From: Qipengyuania spongiae
GTDB taxonomy: Bacteria > Pseudomonadota > Alphaproteobacteria > Sphingomonadales > Sphingomonadaceae
Length of the DNA: 64,000 nt
Direction of reading: 5' to 3'
Assembly (NCBI RefSeq): GCF_026168555.1
Contig: NZ_CP092471.1
Span: 2,800,501-2,864,500 of the forward strand
Under the pieces are notes generated by a model, which worked only from the letters and a program-made list of their open reading frames with translations, was not told where the DNA came from and did not search any database. The translations under genes and the position numbers were made by a program. Below, piece by piece: positions 36,975-44,565 of the stretch; position 1 is the stretch's first letter; each line of letters begins with the position of its first letter.

Positions 36975-37021
36975 CCGATCAACACTAACCCATAGGGAGT
37001 ATTGGGAAAATGACTGCTAAG

Positions 37022-37037
37022 TGGATGCCCCGCGAGG
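37022..37037 (+). repeat. attR core repeat (3' end of tRNA-Gln)
   Basis: Identical to 26274-26289. It covers the acceptor-stem 3' half and CCA end of the tRNA-Gln gene, so the integrated element regenerates a complete tRNA on this side. Confidence 0.88.
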
Positions 37038-37095
37038 ATTCGAACCTCGATTGACGGAGTCAGAGTCCGTAGTCTTACCTTTAGACGACGGGGCA
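37022..37095 (-). tRNA. tRNA-Gln (anticodon CTG)
   Basis: On the minus strand a 74-base cloverleaf starting TGCCCCG and ending CGGGGCATCCA, with encoded CCA. D arm GTCTAAAGGTAAGAC; anticodon stem ACGGA/TCCGT with loop CTCTGAC, anticodon CTG at loop positions 3-5; T arm with the invariant GGTTCGAATCC. It is the integration target of the adjacent element and remains intact. Confidence 0.95.
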
Positions 37096-37304
37096 TCATT
37101 CGCTTCGGCATCGGGCGCACCGTAAGGCGGCGCGTCGCGCGAAGGAGCGGCCATCTAAATCGCGCCTCTCCCAAGGTCAAGGGCGTGTGCGACCTGCCGC
37201 TGTGCGCGGGCCTTGCCGCGCGGACCTTTCGCCACTAGCATTGTCACCAGGTCCCCGCCCGCCGGTCTGCGGCACGCGGGAGGATAAGAGAAAGACTACA
37301 CGCA

Positions 37305-38519
37305 ATGGCGGACAACCCTCCGCCGGACTTGAAAACGGGAGCTGGTGAGAAGAGGGGCAAGACGTCCGGCACGGTAGCCGATTTTCGCTACAAGCGCCCC
37401 TCCCAGCCCGACCGGAAGGATCCGGCAAGACAATCGTCGAAAACGGCGCGCGGCCGCGTTGCCACGCCCGGTGAGCCACGCCGGTTCGGCACGGACGGCC
37501 GCGGCTATCGGCAGGCCTATGCTGCGCTGGATCTCGGCACCAACAATTGCCGCCTGCTGATCGCGCGTCCCTCGGGCGAGAACTTCACCGTGATCGACGC
37601 CTTCAGCCGGGTGGTGAAGCTCGGCGAGGATCTCGCGGCGACCGGCAAGCTGTCCGACGCCGCGATGGAGCGCACGATGGCAGCGCTGCACATCTGCGCG
37701 GAAAAGCTGCGCAAGCGCAATGTCCACCTCGCCCGCTCTGTCGCGACCGAGGCCTGCCGCCGGGCCTCCAACGGTCCCGACTTCATCGCCCGCGTGCGCG
37801 AGGAGACGGGCATCGCGCTCGACATCATCTCGGCGCAGGAGGAGGCGCGGCTGGCCGTGCTCGGCTGCCACATCCTGCTCGAAAGCGGGATCGGCCCGGC
37901 GGTGATCTTCGACATTGGCGGCGGCTCGACCGAACTCGTGCTGATCGAGCCCGGCGGCCCGGTGCCGCGTATCCTCGACTGGATGAGCGTGCCCTTCGGT
38001 GTCGTCTCGCTGACCGACAGCGTGCCCCCACCCGACGGGACACAGGAAGGGCGCAACCGCCGCTATGCCGAGATGCGCCGACTGGTCGACGAAAGCTTCG
38101 CCCCGTTCGCGGAACGCGTGCGCCCCGCCGCCGAGGAAGCCGAGACGATCCGACTGCTAGGCACAAGCGGCACCGTGACGACGCTCGCCAGCCTCCACCT
38201 CGAACTGCCGCAATACGACCGGCAGGCGGTCGACGGCCTGATCGTCCCATCCGATTCCATGCGCGATATCTGCCGCCGCCTTTCCACGATCAGCGAGCGC
38301 GAACGGCGCAGCGTGCCCTGCATCGGCGATGACCGCGCCAACCTGGTGGTGGCGGGCTGCGCCATCCTCGAATCGATCATGGATCTGTGGCCCGCGCCCA
38401 AGCTGGGCGTCGCCGATCGTGGCATTCGCGAGGGCATATTGCGCAGCCTGATCGCCGCCGACGTGCAGGGCGAGGAAGGGCGCGCCTCGCTCGCCCGCCA
38501 GCGCGGAGGCGGCCTCTAG
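37305..38519 (+). CDS. ppx: Exopolyphosphatase / guanosine pentaphosphate phosphatase family
   Basis: 404 residues, ASKHA-fold Ppx/GppA protein. After a basic disordered N-terminus of about 70 residues come ALDLGTNNCRLLIA (phosphate 1), RVVKLGEDL, VATEACRRASNG, VIFDIGGGSTELVLI (phosphate 2) and LLGTSGTVTTLA. It hydrolyses terminal phosphates of polyphosphate or pppGpp; sequence does not separate these. Its stop is followed at once by the rlmE ATG, so the two form an operon. Confidence 0.92.
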   Translation: MADNPPPDLKTGAGEKRGKTSGTVADFRYKRPSQPDRKDPARQSSKTARGRVATPGEPRRFGTDGRGYRQAYAALDLGTNNCRLLIARPSGENFTVIDAFSRVVKLGEDLAATGKLSDAAMERTMAALHICAEKLRKRNVHLARSVATEACRRASNGPDFIARVREETGIALDIISAQEEARLAVLGCHILLESGIGPAVIFDIGGGSTELVLIEPGGPVPRILDWMSVPFGVVSLTDSVPPPDGTQEGRNRRYAEMRRLVDESFAPFAERVRPAAEEAETIRLLGTSGTVTTLASLHLELPQYDRQAVDGLIVPSDSMRDICRRLSTISERERRSVPCIGDDRANLVVAGCAILESIMDLWPAPKLGVADRGIREGILRSLIAADVQGEEGRASLARQRGGGL

Positions 38520-39185
38520 ATGACCCGATCAGGCAAGAACCCCGACAAGCGGGTGAAGACCGCGAGGAAGCGCAGCGCCTCCTCGACCCGTTGGCTCGAG
38601 CGCCAGCTCAACGATCCTTACGTCAAACAGGCCAAGGCCGACGGCTATCGCAGCCGCGCGGCCTACAAGCTGATCGAGCTCGACGAGAAGTTCCATCTGC
38701 TCCAGGGCGTGCAGCGGGTGGTCGATCTCGGCATCGCGCCGGGCGGGTGGAGCCAGGTCGTGCGCAAGAAGGCGCCGCGCGCTTCCGTGGTCGGCATCGA
38801 CCTCTTGCCAACCGAACCCATCGACGGCGTGACCATTTTCGAGATGGACTTCATGGCGGACGAGGCGCCAGAGCGGCTCGAGTCGGCGCTGGACGGCCCG
38901 CCCGATCTCGTGATGAGCGACATGGCGGCGAACACGGTCGGCCACAAGCAGACCGATCACCTGCGCACGATGGGCCTCGTCGAGGCAGGCGCATGGTTCG
39001 CGATCGAGACGCTGGCGAAGGGCGGCACCTTCGTCGCCAAGGTGCTGGCGGGAGGAACCGACACCGAGTTGCTCAAGCTGCTCAAGTCGCATTTCGCGAG
39101 CGTGAAGCACGCCAAGCCACCGGCGAGCCGCAAGGGCTCGTCCGAGTGGTATGTGATCGCGAAAGGGTTCAAGGGGCGCGACTGA
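38520..39185 (+). CDS. rlmE: 23S rRNA 2'-O-ribose U2552 methyltransferase (RrmJ/FtsJ)
   Basis: 221 residues. Class I methyltransferase with VVDLGIAPGGWSQVV as SAM site, SVVGIDLLPTEPI, LVMSDMAANTVGHKQTDH, and the K-D-K-E tetrad positions: K51 in RSRAAYKLIELD, D in MSDMA, K in FVAKV and E in SSEWYVIAKGF. It methylates the ribosomal A-loop in late 50S assembly. ATG immediately follows the ppx stop. A hairpin overlaps its end. Confidence 0.94.
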   Translation: MTRSGKNPDKRVKTARKRSASSTRWLERQLNDPYVKQAKADGYRSRAAYKLIELDEKFHLLQGVQRVVDLGIAPGGWSQVVRKKAPRASVVGIDLLPTEPIDGVTIFEMDFMADEAPERLESALDGPPDLVMSDMAANTVGHKQTDHLRTMGLVEAGAWFAIETLAKGGTFVAKVLAGGTDTELLKLLKSHFASVKHAKPPASRKGSSEWYVIAKGFKGRD

Positions 39186-39194
39186 CGCGCCCCT
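39172..39194. terminator. Hairpin between convergent rlmE and cytochrome c genes
   Basis: AGGGGCGCG and CGCGCCCCT form a perfect 9-bp stem with a 5-base loop, spanning the rlmE stop codon. There is no T run, but the position between convergent genes fits a bidirectional terminator. Confidence 0.45.
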
Positions 39195-39239
39195 CGCAAG
39201 CATTGCGGGAGCGACCGACGCACCCTTTGGGAAACAGGC

Positions 39240-39947
39240 TCAGGTGCCGGGCTTGGCCGCGCTTTCGTTGCGGGTCGCGCCGCCACCTTCCGAGGGGACC
39301 GGCTGTTCGGCACCCATCGCGCCGGCTGCTTCGGGGGCACTGACCGGAGCTCCCTCGACCGCGCCCGGGCCCTCGCCGGCACCATCCACCGCCTCACCCT
39401 CGGCCGCCGCTTCGGGCGCAGCAGGCGCGGGTTTGGCCGGAGCGCCGCCATTGCTCGCGATGTATTCCATCACGTTGGCGCGGTCTTCCGGGCTCGAAAG
39501 GCCGGCGAAGCTCATCTTCGTGCCGCTGGCAAAAGCGCGGGGGCTCTTGAGCCACTCATTCATGTTTTCCCAGGTCCACTGGCCACCATGGCCGGAAAGA
39601 GCGCTGGAATAGGCGAAGCCTGCCGCGTGGGCGCCGATCGCCTTGCCGAACACGCCGTAGAGATTCGGACCGATGCCGTTGGCGCCGCCCTGGTTGATCG
39701 TGTGGCAGGCAGTGCACTTGGCGAATACGGCTTCGCCGGCCGTCGCGTCGGCACTGGCGAGCAGCGTGCCGAGATCGGGACCGGCGTCCTCGGCGCCCTC
39801 TTCCGGCGCATCCACGAAATAGCCCGGCTTCTCGGGCATTTCGGGCTTGTCGGCGTGGAACACCATGCCCGATGCGATCGACGCGCCGAGGGCGACGATG
39901 CCCGCGCCGAGGATCCAGCCGAAAGTGGTGTTGGTTCTGTCGTCCAT
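39240..39947 (-). CDS. Membrane-anchored class I cytochrome c (CycM/c552-like)
   Basis: 235 residues. One N-terminal anchor helix (about 9-30, FGWILGAGIVALGASIASG), a periplasmic class I heme domain with C78-TACH82 and methionine ligand M145 (SGTKMSFAGL), then an Ala/Pro/Glu-rich tail of about 70 residues. Relatives carry electrons from the bc1 complex to aa3 oxidase. The low-complexity tail is longer than usual and probably disordered. Confidence 0.9.
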   Translation of the reverse strand: MDDRTNTTFGWILGAGIVALGASIASGMVFHADKPEMPEKPGYFVDAPEEGAEDAGPDLGTLLASADATAGEAVFAKCTACHTINQGGANGIGPNLYGVFGKAIGAHAAGFAYSSALSGHGGQWTWENMNEWLKSPRAFASGTKMSFAGLSSPEDRANVMEYIASNGGAPAKPAPAAPEAAAEGEAVDGAGEGPGAVEGAPVSAPEAAGAMGAEQPVPSEGGGATRNESAAKPGT

Positions 39948-40100
39948 GTTCGATGAAATCCGCGAGTTTGTGCGAGGGTCCGGTTGCGCGACGCTCTAGT
40001 GGGCCAATGGGCGCCGCGCAAGTCCGCTTGCCGCGGCGAACAATGCTTCGCGCGCAAACGCCTTGCCGCGAAGCGAGAGCGCCGATAGCGATCCGCCGCT

Positions 40101-41009
40101 ATGCGAAAGTTTCCCCAGCCCGCACTCGCCATGGTCGATTCGATGCGCGCCGCCGCCGCGCTCGAGCCGGAGCGCGCGATCTCCTTCGGCGGAGCGCCGG
40201 GGTCGAACTCGCACCAGTCGACCATGCAGTTCGCACCCGAGGCGTTGCCGCTGCCCTGCTACAATTTCGAAGACGCGCTCGACGCGGTGAAGACCGGCTT
40301 TGCGGGGGCAGCGATGATCCCGATCGAGAACAGTCAGCACGGCCGGGTGGCCGACATCCATTTCCTGCTGCCCGAAAGCGGCCTTGCCATCGTGGCCGAG
40401 CACTTCATGGCGATCACCCATGCGCTGATGGCCCTGCCCGGCGCGGGCGGCACGTTCGGCCCGTTCGATGCGGCCTATAGCCATCCGCAGGCGCTCGGCC
40501 AGTCGCGCGAATATCTGCTGGCGCGCGGCATCGTGCCGATGGCCCATGCCGACACGGCGGGCGCCGCGGCTTATGTGGCGGCGCGCGGCGAGCCCAACAT
40601 CGCCGCCCTCGCCCCGCCGATGGCTGCCGAGCTTTACGGGTTGACCATCGTCGAGAACGCGGTGGAGGATGCCCACGACAACACGACGCGCTTCGTCCTG
40701 CTGGCGCAGGAACCGCGCGATCCCGCCGCCATCGATCCGGCGCAGGCGATGACGACCTTCGTCTTCGAGGTGAAGAACCAGCCCGCCGCGCTCTACAAGG
40801 CGCTCGGTTGCTTCGCGACCAACGGCGTCAACATGACCAAGCTCGAAAGCTACCAGAAGGGGGCAAGCTTCGCGGCGACGATGTTCTACGCCGATATCGA
40901 GGGCGCGCCGGGCAATCCGGCAGTCGACCGCGCGTTCGAAGAGCTGGAGTTCCACTGCAACACGGTGCGCCTGCTCGGCAGCTACCAGCGGGCGCGGAAA
41001 CGCGGCTGA
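40101..41009 (+). CDS. pheA: Prephenate dehydratase
   Basis: 302 residues. Converts prephenate to phenylpyruvate in phenylalanine synthesis. Catalytic domain starts RAISFGGAPGSNSHQS and contains FAGAAMIPIENSQHGRV and the conserved TR of HDNTTRFVLLAQ. The C-terminal ACT domain (about 215-295; FEVKNQPAALYKALGCFA, NMTKLESYQK) gives phenylalanine feedback. No chorismate mutase domain is fused. It shares its stop codon with the beta-lactamase ATG. Confidence 0.94.
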   Translation: MRKFPQPALAMVDSMRAAAALEPERAISFGGAPGSNSHQSTMQFAPEALPLPCYNFEDALDAVKTGFAGAAMIPIENSQHGRVADIHFLLPESGLAIVAEHFMAITHALMALPGAGGTFGPFDAAYSHPQALGQSREYLLARGIVPMAHADTAGAAAYVAARGEPNIAALAPPMAAELYGLTIVENAVEDAHDNTTRFVLLAQEPRDPAAIDPAQAMTTFVFEVKNQPAALYKALGCFATNGVNMTKLESYQKGASFAATMFYADIEGAPGNPAVDRAFEELEFHCNTVRLLGSYQRARKRG

Positions 41010-41935
41010 TGGACAGGCGCGCGTTTCTGGCGAGCGGTGTCGCGGGATTGTCCGCTCTCGGCGCGGCCGCCTGCGTTCCGCCCGAAGCGAGCGAGGCAGG
41101 CAGGTTGCCGGCCGCGCTGCGCCTCGTCGAGGTCTCGACCGGCGGGCGGTTCGGCGTGGCCATCCACGATCCCGCCGCGGGCCGCACGATCGCCCACAAC
41201 GGCACCGAGCGGTTCGCGCTCGCCTCGACCTTCAAGCTGTCGCTCGCCGCCTTTGCCTTGGCGGAACAGCAGGCGGGCCGGATCGATCTCGACGAGCGGA
41301 CTCGCTGGAGCGAAGCCGATTTCGTGTCGCACCGCCCCTTCACCGAAGAGCGGACGGCAACCGGGGCGACCTGGCGCGAACTGGCCCGCGCGGCGCAGAC
41401 CCTGTCGGACAATGTCGCTGCGAACCTGCTGCTGAAACGCCTCGGCGGACCCGAAGCGCTGACCGCGTTCTGGCGCTCGATCGGCGACGAGGCGTCGCGG
41501 CTCGACCGGTTCGAGACCGACCTCAACCGCGTGCCGCCGGGCGATCTGCGCGACACGACCACGCCCGCGGCGATGGCGCGGACGGTCCACACGCTGCTCT
41601 TCGCCGGGCCGCTCGCGCCCGAAACTCGCGCGCAATTGCGGCAATGGATGGTCGCGACCGAGACCGGGATGGAAAGGGTGCGCGCCGGCCTTCCCCGCGC
41701 ATGGGAGGCGGGCGACAAGACCGGCAGTTCGGGCAACTGGCCAGACGCGCCCTATGTGCGCGGCGATATCGGTTTCGTGGTCGGTCCGCGGGGGCAGCCG
41801 CTCACCTTCGCTGCCTATCACCGTTCGCCGCTGCTAGAGCCGGTCGCCGCCGCACGTGTCGATGCGGGGTTCGCGGCCATCGGACGGCTGCTCGCCGACT
41901 ATATCCGCCGCTCGCCCGCCATGCCCGGCGCGTAG
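41009..41935 (+). CDS. Class A beta-lactamase
   Basis: 308 residues. All class A motifs are visible: S73-T-F-K76 (SxxK), S133-D-N (SDN), E169-T-D-L-N (ExxLN, general base) and K237-T-G (KTG). The N-terminus MDRRAFLASGVAGLSALGAAAC looks like a Tat signal (RRAFL) with a possible lipobox cysteine at residue 22, so it may be a periplasmic lipoprotein. It should hydrolyse beta-lactams; the spectrum cannot be read from sequence. Its ATG overlaps the pheA stop, an unusual partner, and no AmpR-type regulator is adjacent. Confidence 0.9.
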   Translation: MDRRAFLASGVAGLSALGAAACVPPEASEAGRLPAALRLVEVSTGGRFGVAIHDPAAGRTIAHNGTERFALASTFKLSLAAFALAEQQAGRIDLDERTRWSEADFVSHRPFTEERTATGATWRELARAAQTLSDNVAANLLLKRLGGPEALTAFWRSIGDEASRLDRFETDLNRVPPGDLRDTTTPAAMARTVHTLLFAGPLAPETRAQLRQWMVATETGMERVRAGLPRAWEAGDKTGSSGNWPDAPYVRGDIGFVVGPRGQPLTFAAYHRSPLLEPVAAARVDAGFAAIGRLLADYIRRSPAMPGA

Positions 41936-41936
41936 C

Positions 41937-43004
41937 TCACTCGTCGGCGAAGATCGCCACCTCGTTCACGCCCTCGCTGGTCGCCCGGCCGCGATACATG
42001 CCGCTGGTGTTGAAGCTGAACACCGCCGCGCCCGAGCGAGCGAGGACGATCACGCCGCCATCGCCGCCCAGTTCGGCGACCTCCGCCAGCACCGCATCGG
42101 ACACGTTCTGCACGATCGGCTCGGTCAGCTGGATCGTGTCGGACGCCTGCGCTTCGGCGCCGTCTTCCAGTTCGGGCAGCGTGGTGCGTCCGGCCAGGCG
42201 CAGCCGGGTGCAGATCTCCTGCGCCACGCCAACTCGGATGAAATACTCGCCCCAGCCGGTCGCCGAGACCGCGCAGCTGCGATTGTCGGCATAGGTTCCG
42301 GCGCCGATCACCGGCGCATCGCCGATCCGGCCCCAGCGCTTGCCGGTCATCCCGCCGGTCGAGGTGCCCGCGGCCAGATTGCCCGCCCGGTCCAGCGCCA
42401 CCGCGCCCACCGTCCCGAACTTGAGATCGACGTCGAGCGCGGAGACCTTTTCCGCCTTCATCCGCTGCAGCGCCTCGCGCCTTGCATCGGTGGCGAACCA
42501 TTCGGGGCCGGCGGTCTCGAGTTCATGGTCGCGCGCGAATTCTTCCGCACCCGCTCCGCTCAGGAAGACGTGGCGTCCGTCGGCCATCACCGCGCGGGCG
42601 AGGCGGATGGGGTGGCGGATGCTGGTCACGCCGGTCACCGCCCCGGCCGAGCGATCGCGGCCGTCCATCACCGCCGCGTCGAGCTCGTTGCGGCCTTCCC
42701 AGGTGAACACCGCGCCCCGTCCGGCGTTGAACTTCTCGTCATCCTCCATCAGCACGATCGCCGCCTCGACCGCGTCCATTGCCGTACCGCCATCGCGGAG
42801 AACGGCGGCCCCGGCGTCGAGCGCGCGCTGCAATGCCGCCTCGTATGCCGCGCGGCGTTCGGGAGTCATGTCGGCCCGGCTCATCGTCCCCGCCCCGCCG
42901 TGAATGGCGAAGGACCAGCGCGTTTCATCCTGCGCGGCGGCGGGTACGGCAAAGGTGGCGAGGAGCGCGGCAAGCGCTGCGAGAATGCGGGAAGGACCGG
43001 TCAT
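41937..43004 (-). CDS. Isoaspartyl peptidase / type III L-asparaginase (Ntn hydrolase)
   Basis: 355 residues with a signal peptide (ILAALAALLATFAVPAAAQ), so probably periplasmic. Two halves cleave at the nucleophile threonine in GTVGAVALD, preceded by the conserved Gly. FAIHGGAGTM at the N-terminus and STGGMTGKRWGRIGDAPVIGAGTY after the nucleophile define the family. It removes isoaspartyl residues from peptides or hydrolyses asparagine. Stop lies 2 bases from the convergent beta-lactamase stop. Confidence 0.92.
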   Translation of the reverse strand: MTGPSRILAALAALLATFAVPAAAQDETRWSFAIHGGAGTMSRADMTPERRAAYEAALQRALDAGAAVLRDGGTAMDAVEAAIVLMEDDEKFNAGRGAVFTWEGRNELDAAVMDGRDRSAGAVTGVTSIRHPIRLARAVMADGRHVFLSGAGAEEFARDHELETAGPEWFATDARREALQRMKAEKVSALDVDLKFGTVGAVALDRAGNLAAGTSTGGMTGKRWGRIGDAPVIGAGTYADNRSCAVSATGWGEYFIRVGVAQEICTRLRLAGRTTLPELEDGAEAQASDTIQLTEPIVQNVSDAVLAEVAELGGDGGVIVLARSGAAVFSFNTSGMYRGRATSEGVNEVAIFADE

Positions 43005-43113
43005 GCCCTTCGGATAGCACGGGAACCTTTCCGCTCAATCCCCCATTGAAGGGATTAATGGCTGGCGCCGAGGGGCGGCGCGTGCCGATCGCACAAACCG
43101 GAGGGGCAGGTTC

Positions 43114-44394
43114 ATGCGCTTTGGAAATTACCGATACGATCAGGACGTTGCGATGCAGGTCCTCGAGAAAGTGGGGCTGGCCGTTCTCGTCCTGCTCGTC
43201 ACCTGGGCACTGGCCCGCGCGGCCAAATGGGCTTTCGCGAAACTGGTCGACAACATCTCCTTCTTCCAGCGTGGCACCGGCACCGGAACCTCGCTGGGCG
43301 AGGCGCTGGGCAAGATCGTCAGCCTGCTGATCTGGCTGTTCGGTCTGCTGATCATCCTGACCGTCCTCGGCCTCGGCAGCGTTGCCGGACCGGTCGACAG
43401 CCTGCTCGAGAATGTCGTCGCCTTTGTGCCCCGCCTCGTCGGCGCAGGGCTGATCTTCTTCATCGGCATGATGGTCGCCAAGATCGTGCGCGAAATCGTG
43501 CTGACGACGCTGCAGACGGTCGATTTCGACCGCTGGGCCAATCGCGGCGGGGTCGACAGCATGACCGGCAACACCGCGATCAGCCGCACCGTCGCGACGA
43601 TCGTCTATGCCGTCATCGTCACCCTGGTGGCGATCATGGCGCTCGACGTGCTCGACATCAGCGCGATTTCCGACCCGGCGTCGGACATGCTGCGGATGAT
43701 CTTCAACGCCATTCCGAACATCATCGGCGCGGCCATCCTGCTCGGCATCGGCTATCTGATCAGCAAGTTCGTGGTGCAGATCCTCAAGGAAGTGCTGCCC
43801 GGCCTCGGCGTCGACCGCGCGCTGGCCGAAACCGGCATGGTCGGATCGGGCTCCACCGCTTCGGGCATCATCGCCCGCGTGGTGCAGATCGCGATCATCC
43901 TGTTCTTCGCCATCGCCGCGACACGCCTGCTCGGCTTCCCGGAGCTGACCCGCATCCTCGACCAGCTGCTCGAGCTCGGCGGACGGGTGGTGTTCGGCGC
44001 GGTCGTCATCGCCTTCGGCTTCTTCATCGCCAATCTCCTCGCTCGCCTCATCGGCGGCGAGACGGGCGAGAGCAGCGCGGCGATGATCGTGAAGTGGGCC
44101 ACCATCGTGCTGTTCGTCTTCATGGGCCTGCAGTTCACCGGCATCGGCGGAATCATCCCCGGCACCGCGCTGACGATCATCGTCGCCGGTATCTCGGTGG
44201 CGGGCGCGCTCGCCTTCGGGCTCGGCGGCCGCGACTGGGCTGCGCGCAAGCTCGAACAGATGGACGAGAGCATGCGCGGCCCCGGATCGCCCGGCTCGTC
44301 CTCGTCCCCGCGCCGCTCGGACGAACTGCCGGTCGAGCGCCGCACCCGGCCCGCAGCGTCGACGGACGACGATCCGCTGCCGCCCGGCGCCTGA
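43114..44394 (+). CDS. CmpX-like mechanosensitive-channel family membrane protein
   Basis: 426 residues built of repeated conserved TM-helix units (for example LGEALGKIVSLLIWLFGLLIILTV and GGRVVFGAVVIAFGFFIANLLARLI). An MscS-like C-terminal helix pair ends in AGALAFGLGGRDWA. Around ten membrane helices, then a Ser/Pro/Arg-rich cytoplasmic tail of about 45 residues. Members have been tied to osmotic responses and c-di-GMP-linked surface behaviour; the gating stimulus here is unknown. A strong terminator follows. Confidence 0.85.
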   Translation: MRFGNYRYDQDVAMQVLEKVGLAVLVLLVTWALARAAKWAFAKLVDNISFFQRGTGTGTSLGEALGKIVSLLIWLFGLLIILTVLGLGSVAGPVDSLLENVVAFVPRLVGAGLIFFIGMMVAKIVREIVLTTLQTVDFDRWANRGGVDSMTGNTAISRTVATIVYAVIVTLVAIMALDVLDISAISDPASDMLRMIFNAIPNIIGAAILLGIGYLISKFVVQILKEVLPGLGVDRALAETGMVGSGSTASGIIARVVQIAIILFFAIAATRLLGFPELTRILDQLLELGGRVVFGAVVIAFGFFIANLLARLIGGETGESSAAMIVKWATIVLFVFMGLQFTGIGGIIPGTALTIIVAGISVAGALAFGLGGRDWAARKLEQMDESMRGPGSPGSSSSPRRSDELPVERRTRPAASTDDDPLPPGA

Positions 44395-44419
44395 TCCTCC
44401 GATCCGACCCGAAACGCAT

Positions 44420-44457
44420 GGCGCGGGGACCCGACCGGGTTCCCGCGCCTTCGCTTT
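44420..44457 (+). terminator. Rho-independent terminator after the CmpX-like gene
   Basis: GGCGCGGGGACCC and GGGTTCCCGCGCC form a 13-bp stem (one G-U pair) with a 4-base loop, followed by TTCGCTTTT. Confidence 0.75.
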
Positions 44458-44565
44458 TGCGCGGCAAGCCACCGGTCGGACGCATTCGGCCTTCGATCGG
44501 TGCCCGGCTTGCATGGTGCGCCGATCACGCGCACACGCGGCGGCAATGTTTTCGGGAGGATATCA

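Larger units (their letters stand above)
26274..37037. mobile_element. 10.8-kb capsid-encoding integrative element (tail-less phage satellite candidate) in tRNA-Gln
   Basis: Bounded by a 16-bp direct repeat, TGGATGCCCCGCGAGG, at 26274-26289 and 37022-37037. The right copy is the 3' end of an intact tRNA-Gln gene. A tyrosine integrase lies next to the tRNA end. Contents in order: two small genes, RepA-like helicase, small winged-helix protein, HNH nuclease, large terminase, one minus-strand small gene, an acidic protein, a MerR-like protein, HK97-type capsid, prohead protease, portal, ADP-ribosyltransferase-like protein, small protein, integrase. No tail, baseplate, head-tail adaptor, holin, endolysin or CI-type repressor is recognisable. 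Tight 1-10 base overlaps and intact frames argue against a decayed prophage. Confidence 0.88.

Noticed and set aside
26274-37037. Gene transfer agent or complete temperate prophage
   Set aside because: GTAs do not have an integrase, att repeats and a replication helicase, and a complete prophage would need tail and lysis genes. Neither is seen.
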